Assembly: GCA_947044365.1 (NCBI GenBank) | Contig: OX345642.1 | Span: 2,789,598-2,853,597, forward strand | Direction: 5' to 3' | Length of the DNA: 64,000 bases | DNA from: Petrosia ficiformis | Taxonomy: Eukaryota; Porifera; Demospongiae; Haplosclerida; Petrosiidae | Shown: positions 38,301 through 61,739 of the stretch, one piece after another | How positions within the stretch are numbered: the first letter of the stretch is position 1 | Layout of the letters: each line of letters opens with the position of its first letter | Notes under the pieces: model-generated | What the model saw: the letters and a program-made list of their open reading frames with translations, nothing else | What the model was told of the DNA's origin: nothing | Databases searched by the model: none | Position numbers and translations under genes: made by a program

Positions 38301-39897
38301 CTTTAGCTTATCTCATGATGTTATTACCAATAGCTTACCAGATTTGCTTTTCCATATACAAGTTGAACAGCTGTTTTAGCTGATGTGTTAGTCACTGTAG
38401 TACAAGCTTCATTCAATACATGAAATGCATAATCGTGAAGCTTCTCAGAAGCTATGTTCTTTCTTTGTGTGATGGATAGAGTGCTGGCTAATTCTTCAAT
38501 ACACAACTAAAAAAAAGAAATATACAGAAATTAATTAGATTATTACATAATGATGATGAAATTATATGTATAACAACAACAATGGGTTTCTCTGTTGATG
38601 TCTACTTGGGAATGAACACTCGTTTGGCTTCTAGGTATCCCTCTTCCCCTCAAGAAACCCAGCAATATAATAATATTTGTGTATTAGTTGGATTTCATTA
38701 GCCTCCTGATTAAGGAATATGGGTTGATTTCTTAGAATTTGAATGAGAAATTAAATTCCAAACTGGTGATTAAACATTGAATACATACATGTATTCATTG
38801 TATATACATTGTATATACATTGTATATACATTAGTGTATACATTAGTGTCGTTTTAGTTAACTATAACTATAACAAAAACCCCTTTTAGTAAGGCATTGT
38901 GACTTTTAGTTAACTAAACTGTAACTAAATTACAAGTCTACTGCAATAACTATAACTAACTAAAATGAAAAATGGCCAATAATGTGCACTTTTAGTTAGT
39001 TAACTAAAACTAAAACCCTTTTAGTAAGCCCAATAGTTTGATAAACTATTCATACTATAACTAAAAGTGGTCATTATTGTCAAACTAAAACAACACTAAC
39101 ATACATGTACATGTACAGTGTAATTAAAAGAAATGCCAAACTTTATATACATGTACATGTAGTTACATGTACATGTATGTATATGTAGTTACATGTACAT
39201 GTATGTATATGTAAATGCCATCATATACATGTATATGTACAAACACTAGCTATATGTACATGTACATGTGTCTGTCATATCATGTACATACTGCACTTGT
39301 ATGCTAAATTTAAAATTTATATGTACATTAACAATACTATAATCATGTAGATGTACACATCGTACATGTATAATGTGTACTACTGTAGCTTGGAAATTCA
39401 ATGTACATACATATATACATGTATTAATGTACATGTAATTGTACACATCATAATATGTACATGTACATGTACATACATACATGTACACGTACACACATGT
39501 ATGATATAGTTTTAAAACTATTTTGACATATGACAGACACAGTGCCAAGTACATTGCCATATATGGTAAAACAAAGCATGATGATTGGTAAATAACAATC
39601 AAGCAATATTTTATCATTTATAAACCTATTATATGCGGAGTCGGAGGGGGTGTATCACCTACACATAGTACGTTCTAATGATAGTGATTAATACATGTAT
39701 TAAGATAACATATTGCGTAGGACAAATCTTAAAGGAATTACCCTAGTTGTACTAAGATACTTTTAAAGGACATATGAAGCTCTACCTTTACTTACTAGAT
39801 GAGTATAGGTAAACATTTGATCAACATATTAATACATGTACACACATGTTCATATCTACACATGTACACACACACATGTATACATGTACACACATGT

Positions 39898-39960
<63 letters not shown>

Positions 39961-41334
39961 CACAAACACACGTATACATGTACATACATGTACACACACA
40001 CACACCCACGTTTTTTGAATAAGCCAAATACAATACACATAATAAAATTGTACATGTCACTCTAAATCATATCCCATGAAAAATAATTAATTCATTCTCA
40101 GAAATAGGCTATAAAATACATGTACATATACATGTATATTAATACACAAATCTATTTACATACATGTACATAATTACATGTACATGTAATTACGTGTTAT
40201 GTACACAAAATACTTTATCCCACACACACTATTGAGATATGTAACACCAAATACCCACATACATTCCTCAATTGCATGTATATACATGTTGACAGAAGCA
40301 TTGATAATTGACACAAAAATGTACATATCATATTTACATTTATTTGTGTATATGACATTAATTACATGTACGTTGTACAAATAAAAGTGTATACATACAC
40401 ACAAATACACACACACACATGTACGTACCACGTACCACATACACACATTGTATAAAAATAAGTATATACATGTATGTACATGTACACAAGTTAATTAGTC
40501 TGTATGTACCACACACACAACAGATTTGTTGATATTGGATTAATGCAGATATTATATCATCTAATTCAAGACAATGAGAAATTAGTGGGAGGGAGAGGGG
40601 GATGCTGGGTGTAAAGACTACCACCATGCATTTCAAAACAATAATCAATACACTATATTAATTATAATATTAAAAAATAAATACATGTACATGTACATGT
40701 AATTGAACAATGTACATAACACAATATATTATGTACTGTATTATATGTAAGTACATGTATATGTACATCTACTAAATGTGTGTTCACAACTTCATGTACA
40801 TGTACACATGTACGTATGTAACACAATATATTACATACTGCATTATATACAACTACATGTATAAGTACATGTGATGTACACACTGTACATACATGTATAT
40901 ATGTATGCATACATGTACATGTACATGTACATGTATGTACATGTGTATACATACATGCATGTACATGTAGTTAGGTAATTACATTTGTGACTTCAATCAA
41001 TGTTTGATCCTTCTATATAGGGTACAAAACATTTAGTCAATTCTCACATGAATATATATCAAACCTGCTGTCTCTCAGGCATACATGTACCATGTACATG
41101 TACATCATGTACTCATCCATCATTCATTAATTAAGTTATGATTAATTAATTCATTCATTCAGTGAGTCACTAACACAAGCAACATACATGTACACACAAA
41201 CAGACACACAACACAAAACAAGTCAACCAGTAACTCAAAATCATGCACAACCATTTTCATAACAATCAATTGATGTACATGTATAAATTCATAAGATCCC
41301 CTCCAAATGTATATATATATACATGTATAATTAT

Positions 41335-41417
<83 letters not shown>

Positions 41418-41589
41418 ATATAGTATAACTGTGTAGCAACATAACTACTTTATTCACTAGCTTATCTATACATTGAATGTGTATATATCCTAAAATGTAA
41501 ATGCAAACATGTACTCAGCCATCCATTAATTTCATCTACATGTAGAATGTAAACATCTATTCATCCATTAATACATTAATAGAAGTTCC

Positions 41590-41623
<34 letters not shown>

Positions 41624-44600
41624 TATATCTTACCAGTTTATCTTGTATATTATCCTGGACGTCACTACCAATAGCTCCTCCTAACTCCTTCGTTCCAATG
41701 CGAAATACAGTCCTTGGAACATCTCTGTCAATCTGCTCTTCTTTCTCTTGTCTTGTCTGCACATGAGGAGCTCCTGCCCCAACAGCCTCAAGTTCGCTAC
41801 AACAGTCCTGCAGAGAAAGGGAGATAAATAATAATAATGGGAGCTGACAGTAATAATTACAGTAGACAAGCAGTGAGGCAAACATTAAACATGTCTGAGG
41901 AGAGGACATATTTAGAATCTAGTAATTACTACACAGGATGATACATACACAACTAAGTATCAGATAAACAGTAAAAACAAGAACTTGTAGGAACTATTAT
42001 TAATATTTCTAGCGAACGACAAAAAAAACATTTAAGCAGCATAAAAAAAATCATCATAGAGAATTAGAGACACCTTTCTCCATAACCAATAGCACTACTC
42101 TTTTCTTACCTTTAGTGCTAGTTCAATACCCTTTGGATTCAGATGGAAACCACCTGGTACTATTCTCGGAGTTCCATGAGTTTTCTCTAGTTCAACAGTG
42201 AAGGACTGGAGAGGGAAGATAACAGAAATAGATAAAAGACAATATATATACATGTACATGTACATGTATATACATACCATACCCACACATCCATACAATA
42301 TACAGCATGTGTCAATAAAAAGTCACCATACTCGGTAGTTTCATTTCCACACTACAGTAGTTCAACAGTAGTTTTAACAGCAACTTACTGACTGTACTAA
42401 CAGTAGAACTAAAGTAATTACTGTTACTGTATGGTGACCCATATACTGTACATGTAAACCATTTGGATTAACATAGACGACAATTATTTGTATTATAAAA
42501 TTCAGATTTTCAACATTCAGCTCGTATAATGGTGAGTGAATAACCATTAATAACCATTAATAACCACTACCAGTAAATTGACACAGTCATATTACAAAAT
42601 AAATAAGTCAGCAATTTATTTAAATTGCCATATAGCTAAATTAATAATGATATATAGCTAATCCTGAATGACAATTAGATCCATTGATTTAGTATAAACA
42701 CATTAGTATTGTCAAGATGAAGAAAGTATAAAATAATGTCATATTTTCATTATATTCCTGGTCATCTGTATACATTTGTTGAATAATAAGACACACACAT
42801 ACACAAGTACAAGTAAATGTGTATACATACCAATCAATTAACAACCAACAAGCTAATGAAAAGACACCTGAATATATGTAAATATGCCAACCAACCACCC
42901 ACACACACACACACACACACACATACTTGTGGTAAAATAGATAATAATATCAATTTGTGGTTTAATAATCTTGTGGATTACTCATTAGGAATTTTCAATA
43001 GCTAACCACACAATAACAACACACTCATAACGTACCTTTAGAAGTTGATCCACTTTGTTGTTTAGACCTTTTCTAATTGTATCAGGTAGTCCATCATAAC
43101 CAGTAAACATCATACACTGAATATCATTACGAGACATACTACCACATGTACGTAAATTACGATAAACCTACATAATAAATGAATAGGAGTGAAGTTATTA
43201 ACTATAGGGTTATTAACCATCCTATATATAGGGTGCTTATAAACTGATGAAGTACAAAAAAAGACAAACGCTCTCCTTCCAGGAAACAGCATGCAAAAAG
43301 CAGAACCAGAACTAATCAACAGCAAAACAAAGTCCCAGATTGATGGGCACCAGAGTTTTGGAAAATTTTGAAGCATGAGCCAAATTGGCTCAACAATGGT
43401 TAGTGTGTGTGTCATTGGGAATACATCTTGAGCCAATTAACTAAGAGTTAATGCTGTTAGTGACAATATAATCATAATTAACTGCACCATCTGGCCCAAA
43501 GACAGAACAGTGCAGTGCCAAATAAGCTCTTTGGGTCAATGGTGCGCCACAAAAGCTTATCAAAACCACTGATGGGCACTCTTTTGTTTTGTTTTAAGGA
43601 GGCAGTGTGGCATAGTGGTTAGACCTTGAGCATCTTGATTGAATGGTCAGTGGTTATGGTTCTGTTCTTCTTATGTGGTTAAATACATGTATATACATGT
43701 AGTTATGTGGACTTCATCAGTCCACATAATAAAATTTAATGCTGAATTCATTTATGTACTGTAACTATGTAAGACTCAATTTTTATTTACATGTGTAGTA
43801 GATATCTAAATATTTCATATAATTATAAATAGTCTAATAATACTATTAATGGACAAAGGACTTTATTTATACCAATTACAGCTAACTGTTAAATAGCCAA
43901 GTATAACAATGGTAGAGTCAAAGTGTATGAATGAAATTATGCTAATATGTTTTGACTTTACTGCACGGAAGGTTATCTTGACATAACTGTTTTATAAATA
44001 ACAATTTAATTGTATATGGGCTTATGTGTAGATAAACCACATATTAAAACCACAAATATTCACAACATGGTGTCAGCAAAGTGAGTATAGTATACTACAG
44101 CCTATAGGCAGCTAGAAATACTTTAGGGAAATCTCTGGTCAGAAATAGGACTTGTGCATACTACATAATTATATGTACGCATCAATATATTGTTAAATTA
44201 TCATTTCTAACAATCACCATGGTTACGGGCTTACAGCATCTCGCTGTAATGTTGGTAAAATCATTAATGCTAGTCAGTATTTTAGAGTGTATAATCTATT
44301 GTTAACTTACTTGGGCAACAGCCAGCCATCCTAAAGTTGCTTCTTTAACAACAGACGTGCTCTGAGTATCAATCAAACCTTTCCCTACTTCTTTGTAGGA
44401 TCCCAAAGGACCCATGATTTCAGCAGCTGAGTTTAAAAGTGATGACTGAGCCTCTAGAAGACTAAGGAAACACGATCCCATAGCCTAAAAGAGATGGTGA
44501 ATGAGCTTAGTAATGTAGTGTATGAATACATGTAGTGTAATATCATTAATATGACAAATTGGTCCATTTTAGTGCGCAACAATAACGACCACTTTTATTA

Positions 44601-47600
44601 TACAGTGTACTGTCCAGGATATTTGTAGTGGTGGTTGGATTCTAACTTGTATTTAGTGCTGTTTACCCAGTATATACTCTCAGTAGCCTATATATGTATT
44701 ATCTGAGAGGTGGTTAACTCATCTGAGTGGTGGTTAATTCATCTGAATGGTGGTCATTCCAGTGTGGGCAGAACAGTGTTATAATACATGTATGTATGTC
44801 TAGTTTTGCAAAACTTTAATTAGGCTTACTAAAACAGTTTAGTTTCAATTAACTAAATAAATATCTCTCTTTCATTCCAAACGGAAAGATTATATACTAC
44901 TTCAGATAAAATCTTATATCAAAGTGGAATAATCTTTATCTACTACATACATGTACAAGATCAGATAAATCACAGAATTAGTTTCTGTTACAATAACTAT
45001 ATAACAAAATTATAACTTGAAACTACTACTAATACATATTAAAAATTTTAAATTACAGTCATATATTTATTGTAGTGTTGTTTTACTTAACTATAACTAT
45101 AACTAAAACCCCTTTTGGTAAGGCATTGTGACTTTAGTTAACTAAACTATAACTAAATTACAAGTCTACTGCAATAACTATAACTAACTAAATGAAAGTT
45201 GGCGAATAATGGGTACTTTTAGTTAGTTAACTAAAACTAAAACCATTTTAGTAAGCCTAAAATTGCTTTAGTTAATTAACTATAACCATAACTAAAATTG
45301 TGATAAACTAGACATACTATAACTATAACTAAAAGTGGTTAGTAACTTAGTATTATACTAAAACAACACTAATTTTATTGACTAATATATAACAGCATGT
45401 GACCGAACTAACAAGATTTGAAATAAAGTGAAAATTATTAAAGGTCATCCATGTTCTCCGAAGATTTTTCATACCTTTAGTTTGGAACGACCAATAATCT
45501 TTATGCATCATTTTTGATATATTTATTCTTCCTGTTCTTTTTTTGTGTATGTCAAAACTCCATTGCTTAAGTTACAGTATAATCATGTGCGTATATTAAC
45601 TTTATAACTATACATTATAGTATGTATAAAGTCATCACATCCTAATTTTGAGATCATTATGAATATGAAGACACTTTGGTGGATAAAAACTTCAAATTAG
45701 AATTATAATTATGGGGATAGTGATTTTCAAATTATAAAAAAAAGGACTTATTTATCATCAAGGTTATAAAGAAATAGTCAGCTTATCCCACAATTGACCA
45801 AGTCATGCATTATACAGTGAAATAAACATGTAATATATTATACATACATATTGTGTACATACTAGCTAAATAAACTTGTATCACACCACTTTAGTCATCA
45901 ATTAAATGCAGTCATGTGATACACACAAACACAAGTAGACACAAAGAAATACAGACAAAGACACACACACACACACATATAGATACAGATAAAGACACAC
46001 ACAGATATAGGCATTGATAAAGGCTTCGATAAAGACACAGAGACACAAAGACACAGAGACACAAAGACAAACACATATAGACATAAAGAGCCACACAGAC
46101 ATAGGCACTGATAAAGACACACAGAGTCTGAGATATAGTTACAGATAAAGACACACACACACACAAAGACACAAAGACACATGCTACAGAGAAACAAAGA
46201 CAGACACATAATGACCTAAAGACACACACAAATATAGACACAGATAAAGACACACACGGATATAGGCATTGATAAAGGCTTCGATAAAGACACACACACA
46301 CAAAGACACAGAGACACAAAGACAAACACATTAGACATAAAGAGCCACACAGATATAGGCACTGATAAAGACACACAGAGATATAGTTACAGATAAAGAC
46401 ACACACACACAGACAGACACATAATGACCTAAAGACACACACAAATATAGACACAGATAAAGACACACACAGATATAGGCATTGATAAAAGCTTCGATAA
46501 AGACACACACACATGCAAAGACACAGAGACACAAAGACAAACACATATACATGTAGACAGAAAGAGCCACACAGATATAGACACTGATAAAGACACACAG
46601 AAATATAGTTACACACAAAGACACACACACACACACAAAGACACGTGCTACAGAGACACAAAGACAGACACATAATGACAGAAAGACACACACAGATATA
46701 GACACTAATAAAGACACACACACACACACACAAAGACACAAAGACAGACACATATGGACAGACAGGTGATCACTATTAAGTAGACACCCACTAATTATCA
46801 CATACCATTGGCACACCAATTAATTAGCACTATATAAAAATACCAATAAATATTTGGAAATACATGTGTATTGTTAGCAAAATTAATTGTCTTTTGACAC
46901 ACATTTCATTGACACTGGATTTATCATTCACACATAACCAAATTTCATTTAAGAATACCATTTAAAATCCATACAGTAGACAGCAAGTTACAATTATGAG
47001 ATAAAATTATGGGAACAACTGAGTAAGCAATAACATCATATATTGTATAGAATTAATTATTATCGCACTGCAAAAAAACATATTTTAGTTTAAAATAGAT
47101 GATACTAACTAACACTTTCATATATGCCCAGTAAAAGTTTATAATAATCTCATTTTATCTACATCTACATGAATGACGTTCACACATGTCCTATATTACG
47201 TTATTATCTTGCCATGTAGGCGAGGGTCCCATGTCAACAGCGTCCATTATTATTGCACTGAGAGAACAAATCAATTTTAATTGTGGGAGCACATTAATTT
47301 AATAATATGGAAGATAAGGTAATAACATATTTTAGGTCACATGAATCTTATGCATGATTTGAACTGAAACTGGAAGAAATCAGTAAGCTACATCTAATTA
47401 TAATTAAGGCTGATACATGTAGTGGTCTACTTGTCATAGCTCAGTAATTAGAGCACCTGCTTGCTTCTTTTGTAGCATCTATTATTACACAATACAGTAA
47501 TGACCAAAATCAAGTTTGATTCAAAACTACCAATTTATTCCTGTTTCATATACATGTACATTATCGGTTTTCATTTACGATACATATTACAAGTATCCAA

Positions 47601-50585
47601 TAAAATTTAAACATGATCTTAAATTATATATACATGTATATTGAACAGAAGCTTTTATTGACACTATATAGACATGCAAAGTGTCCTGTACTGGTACTGC
47701 ACTATACTTATTTCATCTTAAGAGCCCTTCACCCAGCACCATAACAAATCAGGAATTTGACACTTTCATGCAAAATAATTACATACAGTGTTCTGCCCAC
47801 ACTGGTCAGGAAAAACCACCACTCAGCATGAATTAACCACCTTTCAGATAGTACATATACATGTATAGGCTACTGAGACAGTATTAAGTATAAACTGGAT
47901 AAATAGCGCTAAATGCAATATAGAATCCAACCACTACTCTAAATATCCTGAGCAGAACACTGTAAATAATGTATTATAATTATTATACTTACACATGTAC
48001 ATGTATATAATGCATACAAGTCATGTATACATGTAATCACAAGATACACCTGTTTATAATTTGATTTACACTTGCTTGAACATACATGTTTGGCCAACAT
48101 TTGTAACACGTGAAAATGAACTTATAGTCCAATCAGGAAAAATCTTTCTTTATTTATCCAACAAATTTGTCTGAAATATTTAATTAGTGTGAACTATATA
48201 CGTTTGCTTCCACATATATAGAACAAGCAAGGTCACTGCAAATCTGTTTAGCTATTTACAGTGTATAGACTAATACTTTGAGCACATGATTGTCACATGA
48301 CTGTCACATGACTGTCTCGTGCAAATTTGAATTGAAAATGATTCAAAAGATCACATTCACTGATATCCATCTCGATTTTTTTTAATACCACAAAAATTAA
48401 ATCATCTTAAACCTTAACAGATAGCAGGGTTCTAGCTAATGAGTGGAAGAGAGGTGCTGCACAACTCTCCATTTCATTTTGATGTGGCCAAGAATGCAAT
48501 TAAATCACAAATATGCGGCTAGCTAACACTGGATAGATCCCCGGCTAGCTAACACTGGATAGATATATAATATTATGAAATTTTTTTTCAACTCAAGGAA
48601 AAATAAAGAAAGGTTTTTTTAATAAAACCTGTTTGTTATAAAGTTATATGGCAATTCGTATAACTGCACAATTACCATTTCCTGATCTTTGGATGACTTG
48701 TAGTACATAAATACATGGAAACACTCAAACACAACTAATTTCATTACCTATTTCTGGTGAAGCACTACCTCAAACTTCACAGAATTTAGTTAGTGCCCAT
48801 GACTACAACATCTACTAAGACACAGTCACTTTCTAGCTCCACCTACATGTACTCCATGATATCATGCACGTGATTCAAGCATCGTCTGCATACATGGAGA
48901 ATATTGCTTTTTTTTACAGAGCTAAGACTTATTAACCATTGTTTTTTATTGTTTTATATACTTGTGATGAAGGTGGAGTACCTTGTTTTCATTTTTAGTA
49001 TATCACTCACATGTTGTACATATACTAGTTGATGACGTTATTTTTAATAACACTAACTCGTGATTTATGTTAACGAAGTTGTAGTATGGATAATTAATAT
49101 TCTGAAATGATGGATGAGTATCCTTATGTCACTGAAGAAAACAAACTATGCTTTTCTGATTCAAGTAGGTTGAGCTAGCTTACTCGATATATCAATTAAG
49201 CCTTCCTCTATTATATAATTGATAAACGTATGTATTTTAATAAACTATTAGTTGGTGCCAGTACACAATATAGCATAGAGTGTGTGTGTATGTGCTATTT
49301 TAAAGCATGTTTATTTTACAGTGGAAAGCCATACAAAACAAAGACAAGTTGCCATAGTTACCTTAGGCAGACTTGTTGTCTTGGGTTGTGCCAGCCAAAG
49401 AAAAACAGCTAAAATGGAATTCGAATGACTACGTTGTATGAGTGAAAATCAATATCGTGATGGAAAAATATCCTATGGCAAGTAATAAACAACTTTGAAC
49501 TGATAGGTCTGTTGTACAGTAGATTAGATAGTATCTTTAATTGCATCTATCTTCTGAGGTAACTGCGATATACACAATACATAACCTTGTTAGTGTTTAT
49601 ATCACTCCCCACTGAAAATGTATATTATAATATAAGATAAAATAACAACAATAATATATGTAATTCATTACTTATTTACTTATTATGTAACATTACTATG
49701 TGTCTACCAGTCACTAGTACTATTACAATTATTAACTATATCTAATTCTCTCTGACCTCTGTTACAATATACTTAGTGTATATATATACTATTACTGTTA
49801 GTCATTAATACTATTGCAATTATTAATTCTCTCTGACCTCAGTTACAATATACTTAGTGTATATATATACTATTACTGCTAGTCACTACAATTATTAAAT
49901 TCTCTCTCACTACAATTATTAAATTCTCTGTGACCTCAGGTTACAATATACTTCTCCTCCCCTTCACACAAGACAACATATTTATACACACTTGTACACA
50001 TACCTCGACTCTTAATTTGTCAAGCTCATCTGTTGCTTTCGCTAGATGAGTGTCCTGATTGGCAAACTCTTGTAAAGTATTCTTAAATTTTGTTTCAGCT
50101 TGATCGATCTTTGGCTTGGAGGCACTTTCTGAATTCATAATGTTCTCATATTGTGTTTGAGCTGACTCATATTTACTTAAAGATTTAGCGTGGCTGTCAA
50201 TGCTACTTCGTAGCTGACTAACACATGGGCCTATCTTCCTACAAGCAGCCACAAATTCTGGTTGTAATAGAATTTCCAGTCTCTTGCATTTCTCTTTGAG
50301 TTGTTCACATGACTCCTTGTAACGGGACACAACCATTAGTAATGGTGTCTCTTCTAACACAATCTCAAGTAGTGATGCCAGCTTCCCTCCTGAACTACAA
50401 TAGCCATTCAGAGAGCTGAGTAATTCATCAAAACAAAGAGGTAACTCTGATATTGTAGAATCAAGCTTCTCTAAACGATGTTTTCGTAGTTTATACTCTG
50501 CCTTTCGTGTTGTATGACTCCCTCCACTGCCCAAACGTCCACCGTTCATAAGAGGTAAGGCGCTGGTTATCATATCGACTGCCAT
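29331..50585 (-). CDS. Large protein: possible BAR-like helical N-terminus, Pro/His-rich tail
   Basis: Twelve exons on the minus strand: 50585-50004, 44484-44311, 43167-43036, 42205-42110, 41807-41634, 38506-38339, 36223-36126, 34571-34446, 33718-33048, 32681-32198, 31464-31386, 30350-29331. All are GT-AG, and the sum of 3804 nt gives 1267 aa with every phase consistent. Residues about 25-250 are charged amphipathic helices; [16 protein letters not shown] near 200 is like the last helix of BAR domains, so membrane-curvature binding is possible but not proven. Residues about 250-520 are ordered and unrecognised ([19 protein letters not shown]). About 520-930 is Ser/Arg/Asp-rich. The last exon is Pro/His/Gly-rich ([12 protein letters not shown]) and probably disordered. 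The start is the first ATG, 307 bp from a divergent LPCAT start. A broken copy of the last four exons lies at 7230-16920. Confidence 0.75.
30628..30830. repeat. 21-bp minisatellite (long allele)
   Basis: About nine to ten copies of TATTGCCTACAGTGGATACAG in the last intron of the BAR-like gene. The pseudogene copy at 8503-8583 has about four. Confidence 0.85.
30939..31206. mobile_element. hAT-type MITE, 268 bp
   Basis: Ends TAGGGTTGTACCTATA and the inverted TAGTGTTGCACCTATA. Flanked by ACTACTTC at 30931-30938 and 31207-31214. Copy A has one ACTATTTC (about 8683-8690) and no insertion. The 8-bp duplication and TAGGG-type end fit hAT elements. Confidence 0.85.
31536..31923. mobile_element. hAT-type MITE, 388 bp
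   Basis: Ends CAGGGCATAAACGAAGGTG and the inverted CAGGGCATAAACAAAGGTG. Flanked by ATTCAAAC at 31528-31535 and 31924-31931. The empty site in copy A has one ATTCAAAC (8963-8970). Inner inverted repeats (ACCTTCGAAGGT) also occur. Confidence 0.9.
33810..34440. repeat. CA-rich tandem repeat filling an intron
   Basis: Irregular CACACAGATACAGTGACACA-type units with a longer repeat of about 240-260 bp (compare 33930 and 34165, 34010 and 34245). It occupies nearly all of the intron between exons 8 and 9 of the BAR-like gene. Confidence 0.8.
34776..35060. repeat. ~155-bp intronic tandem repeat
   Basis: Two full copies and a partial copy of a unit starting GTGATAACAGTAAATTAATA and containing CAATTCCATATGATATATCA. 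Confidence 0.75.
35435..35620. mobile_element. MITE family 1 (CAGTGTTCTGCC ends)
   Basis: About 185 bp, with AGTGTTCTGCC at one end and GGCAGAACA(A/C)T at the other, plus inner ACCACCACTC boxes. Other copies are at 37932-38112, 44603-44780, 47786-47962 and a partial at 54972-55085. Confidence 0.75.
35903..36073. mobile_element. Fold-back element in intron
   Basis: GTTTGGATGATACC and its inverted copy GGTATCATCCCAAC bound the element, and AACCACTTCCAT pairs with ATGGAAGTGGT inside. It resembles part of the 10204-10526 palindrome (CCACTTCCATAT). Confidence 0.6.
37003..37900. repeat. 33-bp minisatellite, about 25 copies
   Basis: The unit is CCTGATATAATTTAGCTTAA plus TATGTCTCTCCAG. Variants (CTCTAG for CTCCAG, an extra AT) recur roughly every five units, giving a higher-order pattern. 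The outermost units are longer and contain AAGTATGTGTATACATGTA between ATAATT and AGCTTAA. It lies in the intron between exons 6 and 7 of the BAR-like gene. Confidence 0.9.
37932..38112. mobile_element. MITE family 1, second copy
   Basis: AGTGTTCTGTCCAGG to CAGAACACT, in the opposite orientation to 35435-35620. Confidence 0.75.
38117..38305. repeat. Dispersed ~190-bp repeat
   Basis: Shares GTCA(C)AAGGTTAATA, CTCAATAATGAA and GATTGTCGGTC-type blocks with 60609-60805, and in reverse with about 45443-45640. Non-coding. Confidence 0.55.
38842..39100. mobile_element. MITE family 2 (TTAGTTAACTA-rich)
   Basis: Begins TTAGTGTCGTTTTAGTTAAC and ends ACTAAAACAACACTAA; the interior is repeats of AACTATAACTAAAA and its complement. 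Relatives are at 45070-45375 and about 57950-58112. Confidence 0.75.
39895..39957. repeat. (CA)n microsatellite
   Basis: Nearly pure CA run. The adjoining 39100-41000 is saturated with ACATGTACATGTA words. Open frames here on both strands are artefacts. Confidence 0.95.
41338..41404. repeat. (AT)n microsatellite
   Basis: Pure AT run of about 65 bp in an intron of the BAR-like gene. Confidence 0.95.
43245..43560. repeat. Dispersed repeat (GGCTCAACAATGGTTAGTG)
   Basis: Shares GCTCAACAATGGTTAGTGTG and AATCATAATTAACTGCACC with 52270-52430 and 57065-57210. The left part (AAGACAAACGCTCTCCTTCC) recurs inverted at about 55085-55180. Confidence 0.65.
43597..43690 (+). repeat. tRNA-derived SINE-like fragment
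   Basis: TGGCATAGTGGTTAGACC fits a Pol III A box. A weak B box (GGTTCTGTTC) follows about 40 bp later. It is too degraded to be a tRNA gene. Confidence 0.4.
44603..44780. mobile_element. MITE family 1, third copy
   Basis: CAGTGTACTGTCCAGGATAT to GTGGGCAGAACAGTG, with three GAGTGGTGGTTAA-type boxes. Confidence 0.75.
45070..45375. mobile_element. MITE family 2, second copy
   Basis: Starts TAGTGTTGTTTTACTTAAC and ends ACTAAAACAACACTAA. Closely follows the copy at 38842. Confidence 0.75.
45920..46760. repeat. Complex CACA/GACA minisatellite
   Basis: Superunits of about 230 bp (GATATAGGCATTGATAAAGG, then CTTCGATAAAGACACAC) recur about four times in intron 1 of the BAR-like gene. The 279-residue Cys/Val/Ser-rich open frame on the minus strand is a by-product. 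Confidence 0.85.
47405..47480 (+). repeat. tRNA-like repeat fragment
   Basis: TAATTAAGGCTGATACATGT then CATAGCTCAGTAATTAGAGC, matching the left part of the element at 59736-59903. The B box is not clear. Confidence 0.45.
47786..47962. mobile_element. MITE family 1, fourth copy
   Basis: CAGTGTTCTGCCCACACTGG to CAGAACACTG, complete with both inverted ends. Confidence 0.8.
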
Positions 50586-50892
50586 TTATAATTGGTTCAT
50601 AACAGTTATTCGGTATTAACGTGACGCATACACTCCAAGATAGAGTAGGTCAAAGTTGTATCAGTATTTCTTTGGTGGTCCTAATAAAATCCTTATAACT
50701 ACTTCACTCTATTTCGATTCCTCCTGCTATAGTATTTTAGAAGTGGAGGAGAAGAAGGTGTGGGATGTGCTTGTTGGCATCATTCATTGAACCCATGCGA
50801 CCCCGAACAGGAAGTGGGCGTGGTTTGGCAAACAATAGTGCAGCTAGCAGTGGTGTACGTGTACAGCCTAGTAGTGTCACGCAACATGAACT
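50586..50892. promoter_or_regulatory. Divergent promoter, BAR-like gene / LPCAT-like gene
   Basis: The two start codons face away from each other 307 bp apart. Candidate sites are an ETS-type CAGGAAGTG (50808-50816) abutting a KLF/SP-type GGGCGTGG (50816-50823), TGACGCAT near 50621 (CRE/AP-1-like), and ATTGG (inverted CCAAT) at 50591-50595. There is no clear TATA box at the expected distance. Sites are by consensus only. Confidence 0.55.
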
Positions 50893-61479
<10,587 letters not shown>

Positions 61480-61739
61480 ATATTGTTACAATGTACATTT
61501 TTTTATTTTGCTAAAGACCCACTTCAATCAAACTCCCCTAATTAAAAGTGTGTTTTCAATTTGTATATAATATTATAGTAATTATAATTATTTAATTTTA
61601 TCATTTCAATGAATTAAATTTGTCTTCCTAAAAGTAGTATTCCAATATCTAGTCTTTTCGGTGTGAGAGAGAATTCCAAGAAGTAGAATAATCGTTCTCT
61701 AGACTGGTAGTATCTTAAGCTATTACGTTTGCAATTGAA

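Larger units (their letters stand above)
46761..50003. other. Distal part of BAR-gene intron 1
   Basis: Holds the MITE at 47786-47962, a tRNA-like fragment at about 47405-47480, a short direct repeat (GGCTAGCTAACACTGGATAG, 48517 and 48542) and a tandem of ATTCTCTCTGACCTC blocks at 49740-49940. No exon recognised. Confidence 0.5.

Noticed and set aside
39795..40065. Several overlapping open frames around the CA run
   Set aside because: All are products of (CA)n and ACATGT repeats.
45912..46751. 279-aa Cys/Val/Ser-rich open frame, minus strand
   Set aside because: It is the translation of a GACACA/CACA minisatellite; overlapping frames on the same strand are equally open. No start context or splice sites.
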